64,000 nucleotides of DNA from Alisma plantago-aquatica (taxonomy: Eukaryota > Streptophyta > Magnoliopsida > Alismatales > Alismataceae): the NCBI GenBank assembly GCA_963693085.1, contig OY856412.1:1126240744-1126304743 (forward strand), in the 5' to 3' direction. The position numbers and the translations under genes were made by a program. Positions 35,205 through 49,238 of the stretch are shown here, piece by piece. Each line of letters opens with the position of its first letter. Within the stretch, counting starts at the first letter, position 1. Under the pieces are notes generated by a model that worked only from the letters and a program-made list of their open reading frames with translations, did not search any database and was not told where the DNA came from.

Positions 35205-35207
35205 ATA

Positions 35208-38200
35208 AATCTTAATGTGGACTCGTGTGATTTTATCTTACATGTAGTCATATAGAGTACCAAGGATACAACTCCATAGTTCTATGGAAGTTATTCATCC
35301 GCCTCTAAGGAAACCTCATTACAAATTGAGGTAGTTTAGGTATAAGTCTTAAGTTTCCCAAGTTACACCTTATTATTTGTGTGACAAGTCATCTATTAGT
35401 TACTTCTACATGGATGGTATGATCCAAGTGAGTTGAGGGAAAAAGTAGAAGAATATGTGAGTCTAGTTCATTTGTTTAGTTTCATAGTTCAGTTCATCCT
35501 GATAAGTCAGTTTAGTTAGTCTGTATCAAGTAGATTAGTTAAGTCAAAATTAACAACAATGAAAGATCATTGATGTAAATGAAGAGAAGTTTGATTTAGA
35601 TACTTTAATGTTATTATTAGTTGGTGAATTTGATATAATTACTATCCTATATAGATAGATTCATCAAATACAATTTCTTATTGCTTCTGTATTCATTTAA
35701 TAAATAGTATTTACTTCCGATAGTAGTTTTTTATGCTCTTACGGGAAGTAATAATTCATTGGGAAATTAGCTTACACCTCTACTTACAATATTTTTAGGG
35801 TTAATTTGAGTTTATGGTGATTTAATATTTCAGAGGAGTTCTAACATACAGTCAAATGTTAGGGGAGATTAATAATTTAACAATGTCACTCTAAGTCCCT
35901 ACATAGGGGTAACTAGAATTGTATAAATTTAATTTCTGACATTATAATTCCTTACTAGTGATGTCCTTGAAAATAAAAGCTAGTAATCATGTATATGTTG
36001 AAATAAAGTTTGGTTGTTGTTTTTTTCTTTTCCTTTATGCCTACAATCAGACGAAAGAAACCAGGTTTCTTTTCTTATATTGATGGTTCATGCAACTGTG
36101 TTACATTTAATAAATATTTTTTTTTAAAAGCAAAACGTTAATCACATTGTTTCGATTTTTTGAAATTCAATTTTTATCTATTTTCATGATTATTTAGTTA
36201 TTACAAAATTACAGTGTAACACTTTTACATGTATTTTTACACTGTTCAATACTAAACTTCTAAGCATGGTAGGGTTGACATGGGTGGTCGTCCTTATTCT
36301 TTGATAATCCCGATGACAATAATTGAATTGACAAGTGTATATGCGGTTAATATATGGATTTTACAATGTTTATAATCATGATATTCATTTGCATTAGTGA
36401 AGAACACGCCTTAACTTGAATGCAGATTAAAACTTCTACTATATCTGTCAATTACAAACGAGGTTAGAATATTGAATAAGTCAATGAAAGGAGATTGATA
36501 ATCTCCGAATGATCTAACCTGAGTCATTCACTCAATGTTGTAAAACTGTCAGTGTTTTCTATTTCAGCTGGATAATCGATCATAGGCTAGACATGAGTCT
36601 TTTTATACAGTTATAATATATGTTTGAGAAACTCCAGTGTCGTGGGTAACTACGTATTGAAATATGTTTTACCAAATGATAGATTGAAAGCGAAGAATGA
36701 TTGTCGCACGAATCATTAATTTTCAATCCTTCCCCGTCTAAAATCATCATCTAAAGCAATCATTTTATCCTGTGATGAACCCCACAAGGGAATAACTCCC
36801 AATCACGTCTCTTAATTTCATCTTCTAGTAGGGATAACTGACCAAAATTTATCTTGCTTTTCACACAATTGAGTTCATTTAATTTTCTGTATATTATAAT
36901 ATTAGGTAAGAAAGGCAAGCGTTTTCTACGATAGAGGAGAGCTTAAAGATGGTTTAATGAGAACAACATCTATGAAGAATACCTTTGATGAACTTAAAGG
37001 TTTGGACATATATAGCGTTACAGAATTATGTTGTGTAGTCTAGTCCAGTTACTAGAGTTAGCCATTGACATGGTAACTTCGATTTTATAAATACGGCGTT
37101 GTTTTGTTAACAATAACAACCAAACAAGCTATTGTACTAGACTGTTAAGTCTATTTTTTGTGAAACAGAGGTTGCGGGATCGCGGATCCCTTGGAGCACT
37201 ACAGGAAGGGATAGAAAAGCCTTTGGTGTTTACTATTGGCCGTTCTCTCTCCTAATTACCTTAGCAGGGTGAATTTTTTCAAATCATTTTTTATTGTACT
37301 AGACTGACCCTTGATATAATTGATCTTCGTTATAGATAAGAGTAAGCTTGAGAATATCTCCTACCAAAACTTTCAAATTATATGAGCTATAGTCAGCATG
37401 TTCACTGGAATCTGACGTGTACATGCAGAAACTGTGACGTGTGAGTGATTCTTTCAGTAAAACAGCTGGTTGATTGATGATATGAAGGCTTTACATTTGA
37501 CGTCAAAATAAGAACGAATATCATATTACAAACAGTAGTAGTGGATGTGTAAAGATTATCAACTTCTACGACATGCCACTTTGACACGTTGTCATCACAT
37601 CTCGAATTTCTACATATACGTGGATGTAGTGCATTGACTATATACAAATAGATGCCTTTTCTTTATCCACGACTTATTGGTCGAAGTAAAGACATCATCC
37701 TAGGGACTATTATTATGCCAGCTTTATCAATCAGATTGCCCAAGTCGAAGGTAAGGCAGGGGAGAAAGGGAACAGGCAAAGGCTAGACCCTATACCTATA
37801 GCTATAACTTAGTAAAGATCTACTTAATCTGGGTGCTTGGGGACCATATCTGAGTGTGGGTACCGTGGTCCCATTCATCATATCGGGGTGGGCATGCTAA
37901 CTCGGACCACCATTTCCTTTCCTTCTTCCTCCCTTTCTCTTCTTTCTTTCTCGGGTGAGTGACAGAGGCAGCACACACACGCCCACAAATGTAGTACACC
38001 AAGTCCCGTCGTTTTCGTTGTTGATTTCCTGGAACTGTTCATGAACATACCTTTATACCCCCACCCCTTACATAGGTTCCATTTATTCGTCGTCGCCGCA
38101 TCATGTCTTCATCCCTTCCCCCTTATTCCCGTCAGCCCGCCCCTATCCCTTTGGGTTGTACTATTCTGCGTACTCTTCCATCTCCCCTTGCTGGCTTGAT

Positions 38201-39300
38201 TTGGGTATAACGTCGGCCCCTATCAGCGCCCTCCTCACCTCATTCATGAGGAGAAGTGCATCCCCCCTCGTCCACAGTCCCCCCTCTTGCAGCTAGGACA
38301 TTTGGTTTTGTTCAATCCCATGTGAGTCGTATCAGTTCAAGCCGTACATGCATGCACTCATTTGTTTATGTATGCAATAACATTGAGTTTCTACTAATGC
38401 TTTTTGAGTATCTCTACATGCACCTTACCGACTGAGAGATCTTTGGGCACGGCATTGAAAGTTTCCCAAACATGACATTCATGACTACAAGATAATCTAT
38501 TTGGTGTGGATGCCAAGTGGGAATGGAGATGGTTTCCGTGTGAAACGTGTGCAACATAGTATCCTATATGCAAGTTGACAACCGTCTGTTTCAATTCAAA
38601 ACTCATAGTGACAACCACATAGCACAAAAGTTCTTTAGTGGACACCACTGAAGAAAACCATCAAGATCATCCCAACAAACACATAATCGTTCTTTTTATC
38701 TATTACATAGAAGTGGAAGAACGAAGTTGATTCGTGGTCTCCTCACAATAACTAGAGCATGTCAGCAACTATAGCTGGAGATAGAGTGGTGTCCAACAAA
38801 TCTCAAATTTTGGCTCGAAGGCCAAGATCCATCATATCAACGACAATGACCTAATTTGTATCATAAATGAGGAAAGGTGTGATGGATTGTAGTCTAAGTG
38901 AAGCAATGCTCTAAAGGTGGTAAGAGAAGATCTAGTTCAAGAGTTATGTGAAACGCTGACCTTTGGGAGTTACAAGATTGTTAACCACATTGACTATATA
39001 TGACCATGTGGATAGTTGAGGCATCTTAATTTTTTGGCAAAAGTCTGACGGTTACAAGCAAGGAGGTATAAGTTGGCAACAATGACCTCAACTCAAATAG
39101 TATAGGAAACTACCATGGAGAAAATTGCAAACAATCTATAAAGCTTAGGTGTTGTAAAATATTATTTCAACCTCTTGGTGTTCTTTGGAAGTTTTACGTA
39201 TTTGTTTTAATCAAATATGATTTTGTACAACTTGTATAGTTGACAGATATAGTGTTTCTTTGTAGGATTTCTCTATGGTTTTTCTTTTCCATTTTAGTGT
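35208..39300. other. Gene-free stretch
   Basis: About 4 kb with no convincing gene. 37700-38330 is less AT-rich, with pyrimidine tracts (TTCCTTCTTCCTCCC), and could be low-copy host DNA. Short frames such as 38394-38648 on the minus strand match nothing I recognise. Confidence 0.4.
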
Positions 39301-39301
39301 C

Positions 39302-39307
<6 letters not shown>

Positions 39308-39366
<59 letters not shown>
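39308..39366. repeat. (TA)n then (GA)n microsatellite
   Basis: The TA tract runs directly into a GA tract, which runs directly into repeat A1. Confidence 0.95.
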
Positions 39367-39370
<4 letters not shown>

Positions 39371-39756
39371 GCTAGAATACACTTGAGTGTACAGATCGCA
39401 TGAATACATTCAAGTTTGTTTGCATATAAAGACCATTTTCTGCAGAATATAAACCATTGATCATCACTGTCGTACTATTACTAAGATACATACAAATTTT
39501 GAGCCCATTTGGATGAGTGTAAGTCACTCATCTAAGGGAAATAAAATCGACGCACAAAACTAATTTGAAATGCATAATTTTTGCAGTATTTATAACATGA
39601 CCTATAATTGTCTAAGTGTGCTCAAATTTTGTATATGAGATACTCACAAGATGTTTAAAAAGATCAACGGATTAGATTTTTGAAAAAAATATTACATCAT
39701 AAAAAACTACTTGAGTGTATTCTGCTCTGAATACACTCGAGTGTATTCCAGCCTGA
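39367..39756. mobile_element. Family A repeat, copy A1 (best copy)
   Basis: 390 bp with inverted ends: TCAGGCTAGAATACAC on the left and GTGTATTCCAGCCTGA on the right, each followed inward by an ACTYGAGTGTA palindrome. No coding capacity. Shared internal blocks with A2-A4 include AAATCGACGCACAAAACTAA and GGATGAGTGTAAGTCACTCA. Flanked by GA/CT and then TA tracts. It is MITE-like in size and ends; I cannot assign a superfamily because the flanks are simple repeats. Confidence 0.75.
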
Positions 39757-39776
39757 CTCTCTCTCTCTCTCTCTCT

Positions 39777-39852
<76 letters not shown>
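39757..39852. repeat. (CT)n then (TA)n microsatellite
   Basis: Mirror image of the left flank of A1: a CT tract to ~39780, then TA to 39852. Confidence 0.95.
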
Positions 39853-39854
<2 letters not shown>

Positions 39855-40345
39855 AATTACGAAATGACCATAATCAACATCATCTTATATATATTTTTAT
39901 TATATATTTAAAATAATACCTAAAATCAATAAAATAATAAAAGAATATTATATTTCATAAATGAAAAAAAATTATTAATGTAGATAGTAATGTTAGAATT
40001 AATGAATACAATACTAAAATTGTATAAAAAAGTTTAAAGTTATAGAAATAAAGTATATATATATATATATAAACTTAGAAAAAAATAAAAAAACAATATA
40101 GTAGAATATAACACATGTTGATACGCACAAAGTGTACATATATATATTTATTGAAGACATAATATATAATATCAAAAAAATATAAACATGTTAATTATGT
40201 AAAGTAAAATATATAAGAATAAATAACAATAACTAATCAAAATGAAATATATGATACATATGCTATTCAATGCAACATATAAAAATCATAATATAATTTC
40301 TTTTTGTCAGATTATATATGTCCTAAACTTTAGAAAAAGGTAAAA
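39853..40345. other. Very AT-rich gene-free stretch
   Basis: Only AT-rich simple sequence up to the TRIM element. No gene is seen. Confidence 0.5.
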
Positions 40346-40350
40346 ATATT

Positions 40351-40641
40351 TGTAACGCCCGGGCCCACTGCCCAAGGCTCTAGTAGAGTTTTAGGAATGA
40401 CGATTGGCCCCATAGACCACCAATGGCCTTAACTACGTGCTTTTTCCTCATGCACGTGCAAGTCGGTGTCAACTTCCCGACTGGTCACCCATCCTAGTAC
40501 TACTCCAAGTAGAGCACGCTTAACTATGGAGTTCTTTAGTGATGGGCTCCCGGAAAAGGAGGTGCACCTTGGTGATATGGGTAGTCTAATCATTCCTTTT
40601 AAGATCGTCTTATCTAAGGCCTCAAATCCTGGGACGTTACA
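40351..40641 (-). repeat. TRIM 3' LTR with 5S rRNA-like internal promoter
   Basis: The 5S-like part lies at about 40450-40560. It includes AGTTAAGCGTGCT (A box, 40514-40526) and AGTAGTACTAGGATGGGTGA (C box GGATGGGTGACC at 40483-40494), as in plant 5S rRNA. This copy keeps the C box. Confidence 0.88.
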
Positions 40642-40949
40642 ATCTTCCCCACTTAAACTCTTGACGTCCTCGTCAAGGCTCAACTATATAGCCTCATAAT
40701 CTTTCCCCATTTTAGTGTAGACCCAAATGTCTCATGTACACCCAGCTGCCGACCATGGCTACCAATGCAAGGGCGGCTCCATCAACTCGGATAGCCCTTT
40801 CCAACATGCTTGGACACTACCAGCGCATGGGCATCTCCATCAACTCAGATAGCTCTTTCTAACATGCGTGGACCGCACAGCTCAAAGACTGGCATGCCAC
40901 AGGCCCATGTGGGCCCCACCTACTGGAGGGGATTGGCTCTACTACCATT

Positions 40950-41240
40950 TGTAACGCCCAGGCCCACTGCCCAAGGCTCTAGTAGAGTTTTAGGAATGAC
41001 GACTGACCCCACAGACCACCAATGGCCTTAACTACGTGCTTTGTCCTCATGCACGTGCAAGCCGGGGTCAACTTCCAGACTGGTCACTCATCCTAGTACT
41101 ACTCCAAGCTGAGCACGCTTAACTATGGAGTTCTTTAGTGATGGGCTCCCGGAAAACGAGGTGCACCTTGGTGATATGGGTAGTTTAATCATTCCTTTTA
41201 AGATCGTCTTATCCAAGGCCTCAAATCCTGGGACGTTACA
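40950..41240 (-). repeat. TRIM 5' LTR with 5S rRNA-like sequence
   Basis: Same layout as the other LTR. The C box carries one change (GGATGAGTGACC) and the A-box neighbourhood differs by two bases, which may weaken Pol III use. Confidence 0.88.
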
Positions 41241-41453
41241 ATATTACTCTGCTATTATGACATTTGTAAGATTATATTTTTTTAAACATAGAAAAACATT
41301 GCTTTTGGTAATATATTATGAATTTTTATGTGTTACATTTAGTATTATATGTATTACACATTTAATTTTGATTATTTATTGTTATCGTTCTTATATATTT
41401 TACTTTATATATTTGATGTGTTTATGTTTTTAGATATTATATATCTTGTCTTG

Positions 41454-41456
<3 letters not shown>

Positions 41457-41505
<49 letters not shown>
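41457..41505. repeat. (TA)n microsatellite left of B1
   Basis: Perfect TA tract that abuts the left end of family B copy B1. Confidence 0.95.
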
Positions 41506-41990
<485 letters not shown>

Positions 41991-42280
41991 AAAAAGAACG
42001 AGTTTGATATTGCGCTCTCCTTGATTCACTCTCTTCTCTCCTTTTTTTCAAAGAATTTTTGCTCCTACAAATATTTATTCTCACACTCTCCTATTAACTT
42101 TTATGATCTTTAATTATGTATTTCTCTCTCCATCCCACGGAAACGGTTCCTTGATTCTCTCCTTTCAAACAACTAACACAAATATCTTTTACCGTAGGGA
42201 CCCCTTCACGGACGAGTCTTCTCCCCGCATATTTCTAACAAATTTTATGTCACGTGCATATGCACATGTGCGTTCACTAG

Positions 42281-42293
<13 letters not shown>
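41991..42293. other. Short unique stretch between microsatellites
   Basis: No gene seen. Pyrimidine-rich in its first half. Confidence 0.4.
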
Positions 42294-42463
<170 letters not shown>

Positions 42464-42876
42464 TCAGGCTAGAATACACTTAAGTGTACAGATCGCATGA
42501 ACGCACTTAAGTGTGTTTGTATATCAAAATTATTTTGTACAAAATGTAAACCATTGATCTTCATTGTCATACTATAACTAGGCTACATACAAATTTTGAA
42601 CTCATTTGGATGAGTGTAAGTCACTCATTTGGATGAGTGTAAGTCACTCATCCAAGGACAATAAAATCGACGCACAAAACTAATTTGAAATGCATAATTT
42701 TTGCGATATTTATAACATGACCTATAAATATCCAAATATGGTCAAATTTTGTATATGCTCTATTCACAAGATGTTTTAGAACGTCAATGGATTAGATTTT
42801 TGAAAAAAAGTATTGCATAATGAAAAACTACTTGAGTGTATTGTACTCCGAATACACTCGAGTGTATTCTAGCCTA
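42464..42876. mobile_element. Family A repeat, copy A2
   Basis: Same ends as A1 (TCAGGCTAGAATACAC; right end TATTCTAGCCTA). It contains a ~23-bp internal tandem duplication of GATGAGTGTAAGTCACTCAT. Followed by a CT and then a TA tract. Confidence 0.75.
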
Positions 42877-42884
42877 CCTCCCTT

Positions 42885-42943
<59 letters not shown>

Positions 42944-42949
42944 ATATAT
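42877..42949. repeat. (CT)n then (TA)n microsatellite
   Basis: Separates A2 and A3; includes TATTTATATTTATA interruptions. Confidence 0.9.
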
Positions 42950-43285
42950 ATACACTCGAGTGTACTGATCGCACGAATACACTCAAGTGTGTTTGTATAT
43001 CAAGACTATTTTTTGCAAAATGTAAACTGTTGATCTTCACCGTCATACTATAACTAGGCTACATACAAATTTTGAGCTCATTTTGATGAGTGTAAGTCAC
43101 TCATCCAAGAACAGTCTTCATAACATGAGCTATACATATCCAAATGTGCTCAAATTTTGCGTATGAGTTGTTCACAAGATGTTTAAGAAGATCAATGGAT
43201 TAGATTTTCAAAAAAAAATATTGCATCATCAAAAACTACTCGAGTGTATTCCACTCTGGATACACTCGAGTGTATTCTAGCCTGA
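42950..43285. mobile_element. Family A repeat, copy A3
   Basis: Starts at TACACTCGAGTGTA without the TCAGGCTAGAA end, and finishes with TATTCTAGCCTGA. A block of ~60 bp present in A1 and A2 is missing. A TA tract follows at 43290-43313. Confidence 0.7.
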
Positions 43286-43313
43286 CTCTATATATATATA
43301 TATATATATATAT

Positions 43314-46300
43314 TACTATGTTATTTTTTTTAGTTTACATATATACATATTTGTGTATTTCTTAAATTTTAAAATTTATTATATAATTTTGTTTTATATC
43401 ACTTAATTTGAAACAATATTATTTATATTTTAAATATTATGCAATAATTAAATATAGTGTTCTTTTTATAGGTGGTATGTTTAATATATAGTTAAAAATA
43501 CATAATTTATTTAGATTATGGTCATTTAATAATTTAATATATATGTATATAACATACATGGTATCATTATCAAAAATAAGGCAAAACAAAAAATAAAAAA
43601 AGTAATACGTTCTGATTGGGGAAGTATTACTTTGCTTCGGGCTATGCGTCCCGATTAGGAACATATTGCTTCTTTAAAGTACCAACATGTCTCCTGAGGA
43701 GACGTAAAGTCCCTATCGGGAGCTATAAATAATCTTTGGGGACGTATTGACCGAGAAAGATGCCATTTTAGAAATTAATATGGGAATAATGTTCTATTGG
43801 TAATAAAATAGAAAAACATGCTATTTAGATTTTTTGTCCATGATATTTAGGTTGCTTATGTTAAAGAATATATCTGGTACATTATCACTCTCAAGAATGT
43901 GCGTTTAGTGATTATAGATATATTTTGTGAATGGATGTATATCATATATAAATCAATGATAAAAATGCAAGGTAATTATGGGGTCATGCGTAGCATTAGA
44001 TGACCCGTATTTAAAATAAAAAGAGGGATTGCATTGGAGAAGTCAAGGAATGAAAGGAAAAAAGATATAGCCAATTGTAGATAAATTTACAAGATCACAT
44101 CATGTTGAAGACAAGTACATCTAAGAGCTTCCAACAAGGGTAGAATGGTTAATGTTTTTTATCACTAGGGGTGATGTAGTATGATAGTTCATCATTAGTC
44201 ATACATATTAGGGTTTTCATTCTTGAATACATTATGTTTTCTTTATAAAAACATAAATTATTAAATTAATGTATATATGAACGTGTGTTTGTGAAATATT
44301 TAAGGGATAGAAAAGATCTAGTTGCATGGGAATGTGGACAAGTGAATCATACTCATAATATGTTTTGGCCTTAATACAACATTTTAGTAACATGTGTTTC
44401 TGCAATGATGGTTGTTTTGACTAGATGGGGAAATCTAGTGATTTTTGTAGTGTATACATGAATAGAATAATGGTGGCATCATGGTTGTAATAAATTTTTT
44501 TCTAGAAAGTAAAGAAGGCAAGGTTAAACTTCAGTTAGAGAGAAAACACTTTGAAAAAGTTAAAATATGCTTGAGAAGGACTACTTGTTGTAAAATATCT
44601 AGAAATGGTTATGGATACATAATTGTACTATATAAACTCCTGAAGATAACATTTCATGTGGTACGAGGAGGATGTTTAATATGAAAATATTATTCTTTGA
44701 CATTCCACTAAATGAAATAGAGTACTTGTAGGTGTTCAATGTCTATCGGTGGTGCAATTAATGTTTCGGTCCATGAATTTTCTCTATTTCTCAAATGATA
44801 TATTGAATTACTAAGCGGTCTAGCAAACCCATTACTAGGGTAGAGAATTGGTCAACATCTTATAAGGATTTTGACTTGTAAGATATACGTATAATACTTC
44901 TCATATTATGGTGATGCAGGATCCTCCTTGTTAATGGTGTTCAAGACTAAGCAAAAAAAGATGTATATATCATTAATTTTATAAGGAATAAGCAAAGACA
45001 CTTTATGATTATTATTTCCAAACAATACTAAAAATTGAAATTTGTATAAAGAAAGATCTATGAGGTTTTCAATTACTGATTTGGTGATATCCACTTTTTT
45101 TTATGAGTCCAATTGTGAGAAGTTTAATCTGAATGGTGTAACTTGTGAAGTTTAAATATATAGTTATCTTAGTTTGATTGCTTGATGGGCTTTCTCTTTT
45201 TTTTGATGTGATTTGTCTCCATGTTGACCAGTGTACCTTATGTTATTTGCATCACTTTATTATTAATTAAACTTCCAATCAGGTAATGCGTGCTAAGTTT
45301 TTCATTAATAAATGTTCACTATATCATGGTTGTCAATGTGTCTTGTTTTTGCACTTATACCAAAAACTCACAAAGAAACTTCATTTAATTTATATAATGT
45401 GAATAATTTTTCCTCCTTCACTCCACTAGAAACATATAGATTATCATTCTTTGTTAAAACTTTGATTCAAAATCAATAAATTTGTCATGAGAGCCACAAT
45501 ATTTTGTTCTTCTAATGGTATTATTCTGTTGTATAAATTATTCCATTGAAAAAAACCAAGTATTAGTCTTATATTAACCGTTAATAAAAGTAGTGTACTT
45601 CACTCAAAACATTTAATACTTCACTCTCAAGTTAATTTAAGATTAAAGATTATGTATTTGAGAAAGAACACTTAAGGGCATATGAAACAAGTCAATTAAA
45701 TTTGAATAAAAGGACTAGTCCTCATGATAGTATATTACTCAATAAATAATAATAATAGGAATTTCTTTTCGATAAACAGTGGGGACGGTTACTCAAATAC
45801 TTGTGATGAAGATTTTATTGTGCTTTATTTCTAGCAAAATGTTTGATATACGTATACATAGCATTATTTTGGAACATGTATATAGTTAGATTATGATTTT
45901 CTAGTAATAGTATTATTTTGAAACGTGTATATAGTTAGATAGTATGATTTTTTATTACTAGACATTCAATTTAAAGACTATATTGTGTAGGATACATATA
46001 TAGAGAAGTGAATGTATCTAATCATGGCTTTTTCCACAAAGAACAAGAATGATGTCTGTTTCGTTACTCTCACTTTCAAATTTATATTTCAACATATAAG
46101 CAATTGTTCAAGAGGAAGAAATATTACATCATTTACATTCAATCAACATTTAAAATCACCCATCTTTCCCAATGAAGAACTTCAAATTGTAAGTGCACTA
46201 CAAGATTTATGTTGTGATGGGGTGTTCTTTGAATGTAGAGAACTACCATCTTAGCATGAACTAAATGTGTGTATTACCTAGTGCATGAGACATACAACTT

Positions 46301-49238
46301 TGTATGTTGTCCCCTTTTTTGTAGTTCATGCATCTAGTAGACACCTCTCACAGTTTAGAGCCATATGGATATAAGACTGCAAAGTAGGTGAGATCATTGT
46401 AAGTTGACCGTAAATCAACAAACTATATATCTTGATGTAAAAAGTCACAATTCATTGGATATAAAATAAGACATCATTATGAAAATTACATTTGTCACAT
46501 GCGATTCTAAGTAGAAGAAAATTTAATAATTGAAACTCAAGTTAATAAACTGGAGCAATATAAAATATAAGGTGATGGTTACTAATTCGTATTATATTTC
46601 ATCAAATTGCTTGAGAGACAATGAGAGAAAAGTAAAATGACAAACACTCTTCCATTTCTAAAGTAACGATAAAAATTCAAATTTCTTTTCTCCCACCAAA
46701 CTAAGATTCATATGAAATGTAACCAGTCCACAAGATTTACTAGCATGACAAGTTGGTTCTTCAACTATGGGGAAAGTATGATCAATAAAGAAAGAAAGAG
46801 AGATAATACATGAGTTATACATGAGAAGTTTTTCCCTATAAGTCTTTAAGTAACTTTGACCTAGTATCACTTGTGGATATTCTTTTTATTAATATTTTTG
46901 TGTTATCTAAACAAAAATTCACAAGTTATTTGATTAATTTGTTTCTCAAATATGGTTTTCTAATCAAATTAACTTGGTAACAAGAATAGGAATAAAAATC
47001 GTAGAAGCTTAAGAAAATATGAGAATAATGTTGAAGATCACAAAAATAACATATCTCGGACAACATTAAGCAATATAGATAAATTGTTATTTTCCATCTA
47101 TAACATTATCTACTAAAATAGTAATGCAATGTCTACAATGGTATTTGTATGCACTAGTTATTGCAATATATTATGTGCAACATTTATATCACAAATAAAA
47201 ACATGTAGTAGATGTGTTACGATAATACATGATGAACAAATAACTAGACGTATTTTCTCATTATAATACTTTCATAATAGTAGAACTTTGTTTAGATATA
47301 ATATATGAAGTGGAAAATAATATTACGAAAAAATTTACAAACAAAATTATAAATATCTATCAAAGTAAAAGAAACATTGCTATTAAATTATTGGAGACCA
47401 AATATTTTTTTATGGATACTTTGGAGCATTTTCTAACATGTATCTCACATTGTATGTGTGGTTATATTTTGATACATATATAATATATGATTTCAGTGTC
47501 AAATTTAAATATATCACTGAATATAAGAACACTTTTGTTCATAAATCCCTAACTTTGATCTTAATAAAAATCCATTAGCATTTACACAAGTAGATAACAC
47601 GAGAAATATTCAACCTGAAGTAGCTTACTCAATGTGCTTATATAATGATTATTAAATTGTCAATCTTGAGTATTGTAAAAACATTTGGTTCAACGTTACT
47701 TAATGCTACAAACAATGTGCTTATATTTTAATGTGTAAATTTAAACCTAAATATTAATTGTACTTCAAATTTATTGGGCAAATGTGTATACATGATTATA
47801 TCCATTTCTTTTATTGCATGACAACTCACAAATTTATTTGAAGACTTCTCATGTAGTGTGTTACTTATATGTAAAGATCCATTTCAATATTCTACAATAC
47901 ATATATAATGTTTATGACATGGCATGATATCATTCAGTCAAATAATAATAAATTCGTATAAAAATAGTGCATTGTAGAACATATGATCTTGATTTTGAGA
48001 AAACATGCAGATGAGTGTACACTACAACGAAGCAAAAAAAAAATCAATCTAACTTTAAACTGAGACAAAATGCATATACAACACAATTAAGTTCAAATTA
48101 TAATTACATAATTTATAATGTAATTATATTGTATCCACATAACACATAATACCTGACCTTGTATTCTATCAACATCATTCTATTGGCTTACTACTAATTC
48201 ACATATCCATGTTTGTTTACAATATGGGTTTGTCAAAATCGATATCATGTTCATTGTAGTTGAAATCTGGTTGGACATAATACTTCTGATTTCTCACAAT
48301 TGGGGATGGAAAGGAAGAGACAATGCTCTCACTGTTTATGTAAATATTAGTGGGCCAGTGGTTGGAAAAATATAGAAGAGAAGGGTAGACATTTTGGTTA
48401 TACGTGTTTTTATCCACCACCGAATCGAGGTGAAACAAACGAAGGGGAAAGACGAGCTATAACTTTTGCCAACACCCTCAATGCTTCCTTACGCCAATCT
48501 TTGCTCCCTTACATCTACATTGGCCTCACCTTATAACAAACTAAGCGTCAAGCTTAGTGCAAGGTGCACGGCTAGCTTATGAACTACACTTTGTGTATAC
48601 TTTTCCCTTTTACTAAAGCATAGGGTAGTACGAGCATCAAGGACATATCCCCGTAAAAACTGTGAGGCCCTCGAATTTATTTCAACTCCTACCACACATG
48701 GAAGGAGTAGTGCATTACGAAGTATAGAGCGACCAGACATCTGTTTTACTATACATTAGCTGCTACTCCTGATCAGTGATCATGAAGCTTTACTGTTGTT
48801 TTTATATGAAGGTATAAAGCCTTCTTAACAAAGGGGTTTCTAGAGGTAATGTCTAAGTTTAATTGGTGAATCTTACAAAATTATTAAATATAACTTTTCA
48901 AAATTAATACTGTTAAGTGCCCCTTTTGCGTGCCTACATTAAGCCTCTATTTATAATGTGATCAACGTTTTCAGGGACAGGTCATTGACATTGATTCAAC
49001 AGTTAACGACATTGTAAACCCAATTTGTAGTACAGTTTGCGTCTGACATATATAATGACGCGACTCTCGGGTAAAACATGCTTTTGCGAAACTTATCTAG
49101 CAGCATGATATAAACATGTGTTGAAGAAAGAAAATATAGTTCGATCAAGCTACTGCAAGATTCTTGAATTAACTAAGAAGGTTTGGAAATAGTTTGTTGG
49201 CAAGGATCACGTACTGGAATGATGGTAGACATCCGTCA
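43314..49238. other. Gene-free AT-rich stretch downstream of the TCP gene
   Basis: Almost 6 kb without a convincing gene, tRNA or complete transposon. Around 43610-43750 partial inverted words (GTCCCGATTAGGAAC, GTCCCTATCGGGAGC, GGGGACGTATTGACC) suggest a fragment of another DNA transposon. The region just left of 49238 should hold the TCP 3' UTR. Confidence 0.4.

Larger units (their letters stand above)
40351..41240 (-). mobile_element. Cassandra-type TRIM retrotransposon, complete
   Basis: Two 291-bp LTRs (40351-40641 and 40950-41240), about 95% identical by eye, enclose 308 bp of non-coding DNA. The 5-bp target duplication is ATATT (40346-40350 and 41241-41245). On the minus strand the PBS-like ATGGTAGTAGAGCC follows the 5' LTR, and a polypurine AAGTGGGGAAGA precedes the 3' LTR. 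Both LTRs contain 5S rRNA-like sequence in sense orientation, the hallmark of Cassandra. It has no protein, so movement would need another element's machinery. Confidence 0.92.

Noticed and set aside
40440..40560. A free-standing 5S rRNA gene
   Set aside because: The 5S-like sequence lies inside both LTRs of a TRIM with target duplications and is too diverged to be a normal 5S gene.
46012..46254. Short frames 44481-44684, 46012-46254, 56427-56645 and 58217-58405 as host genes
   Set aside because: All under 85 codons, no familiar motif, no convincing splice or promoter context, and AT-rich codon use like the surrounding non-coding DNA.
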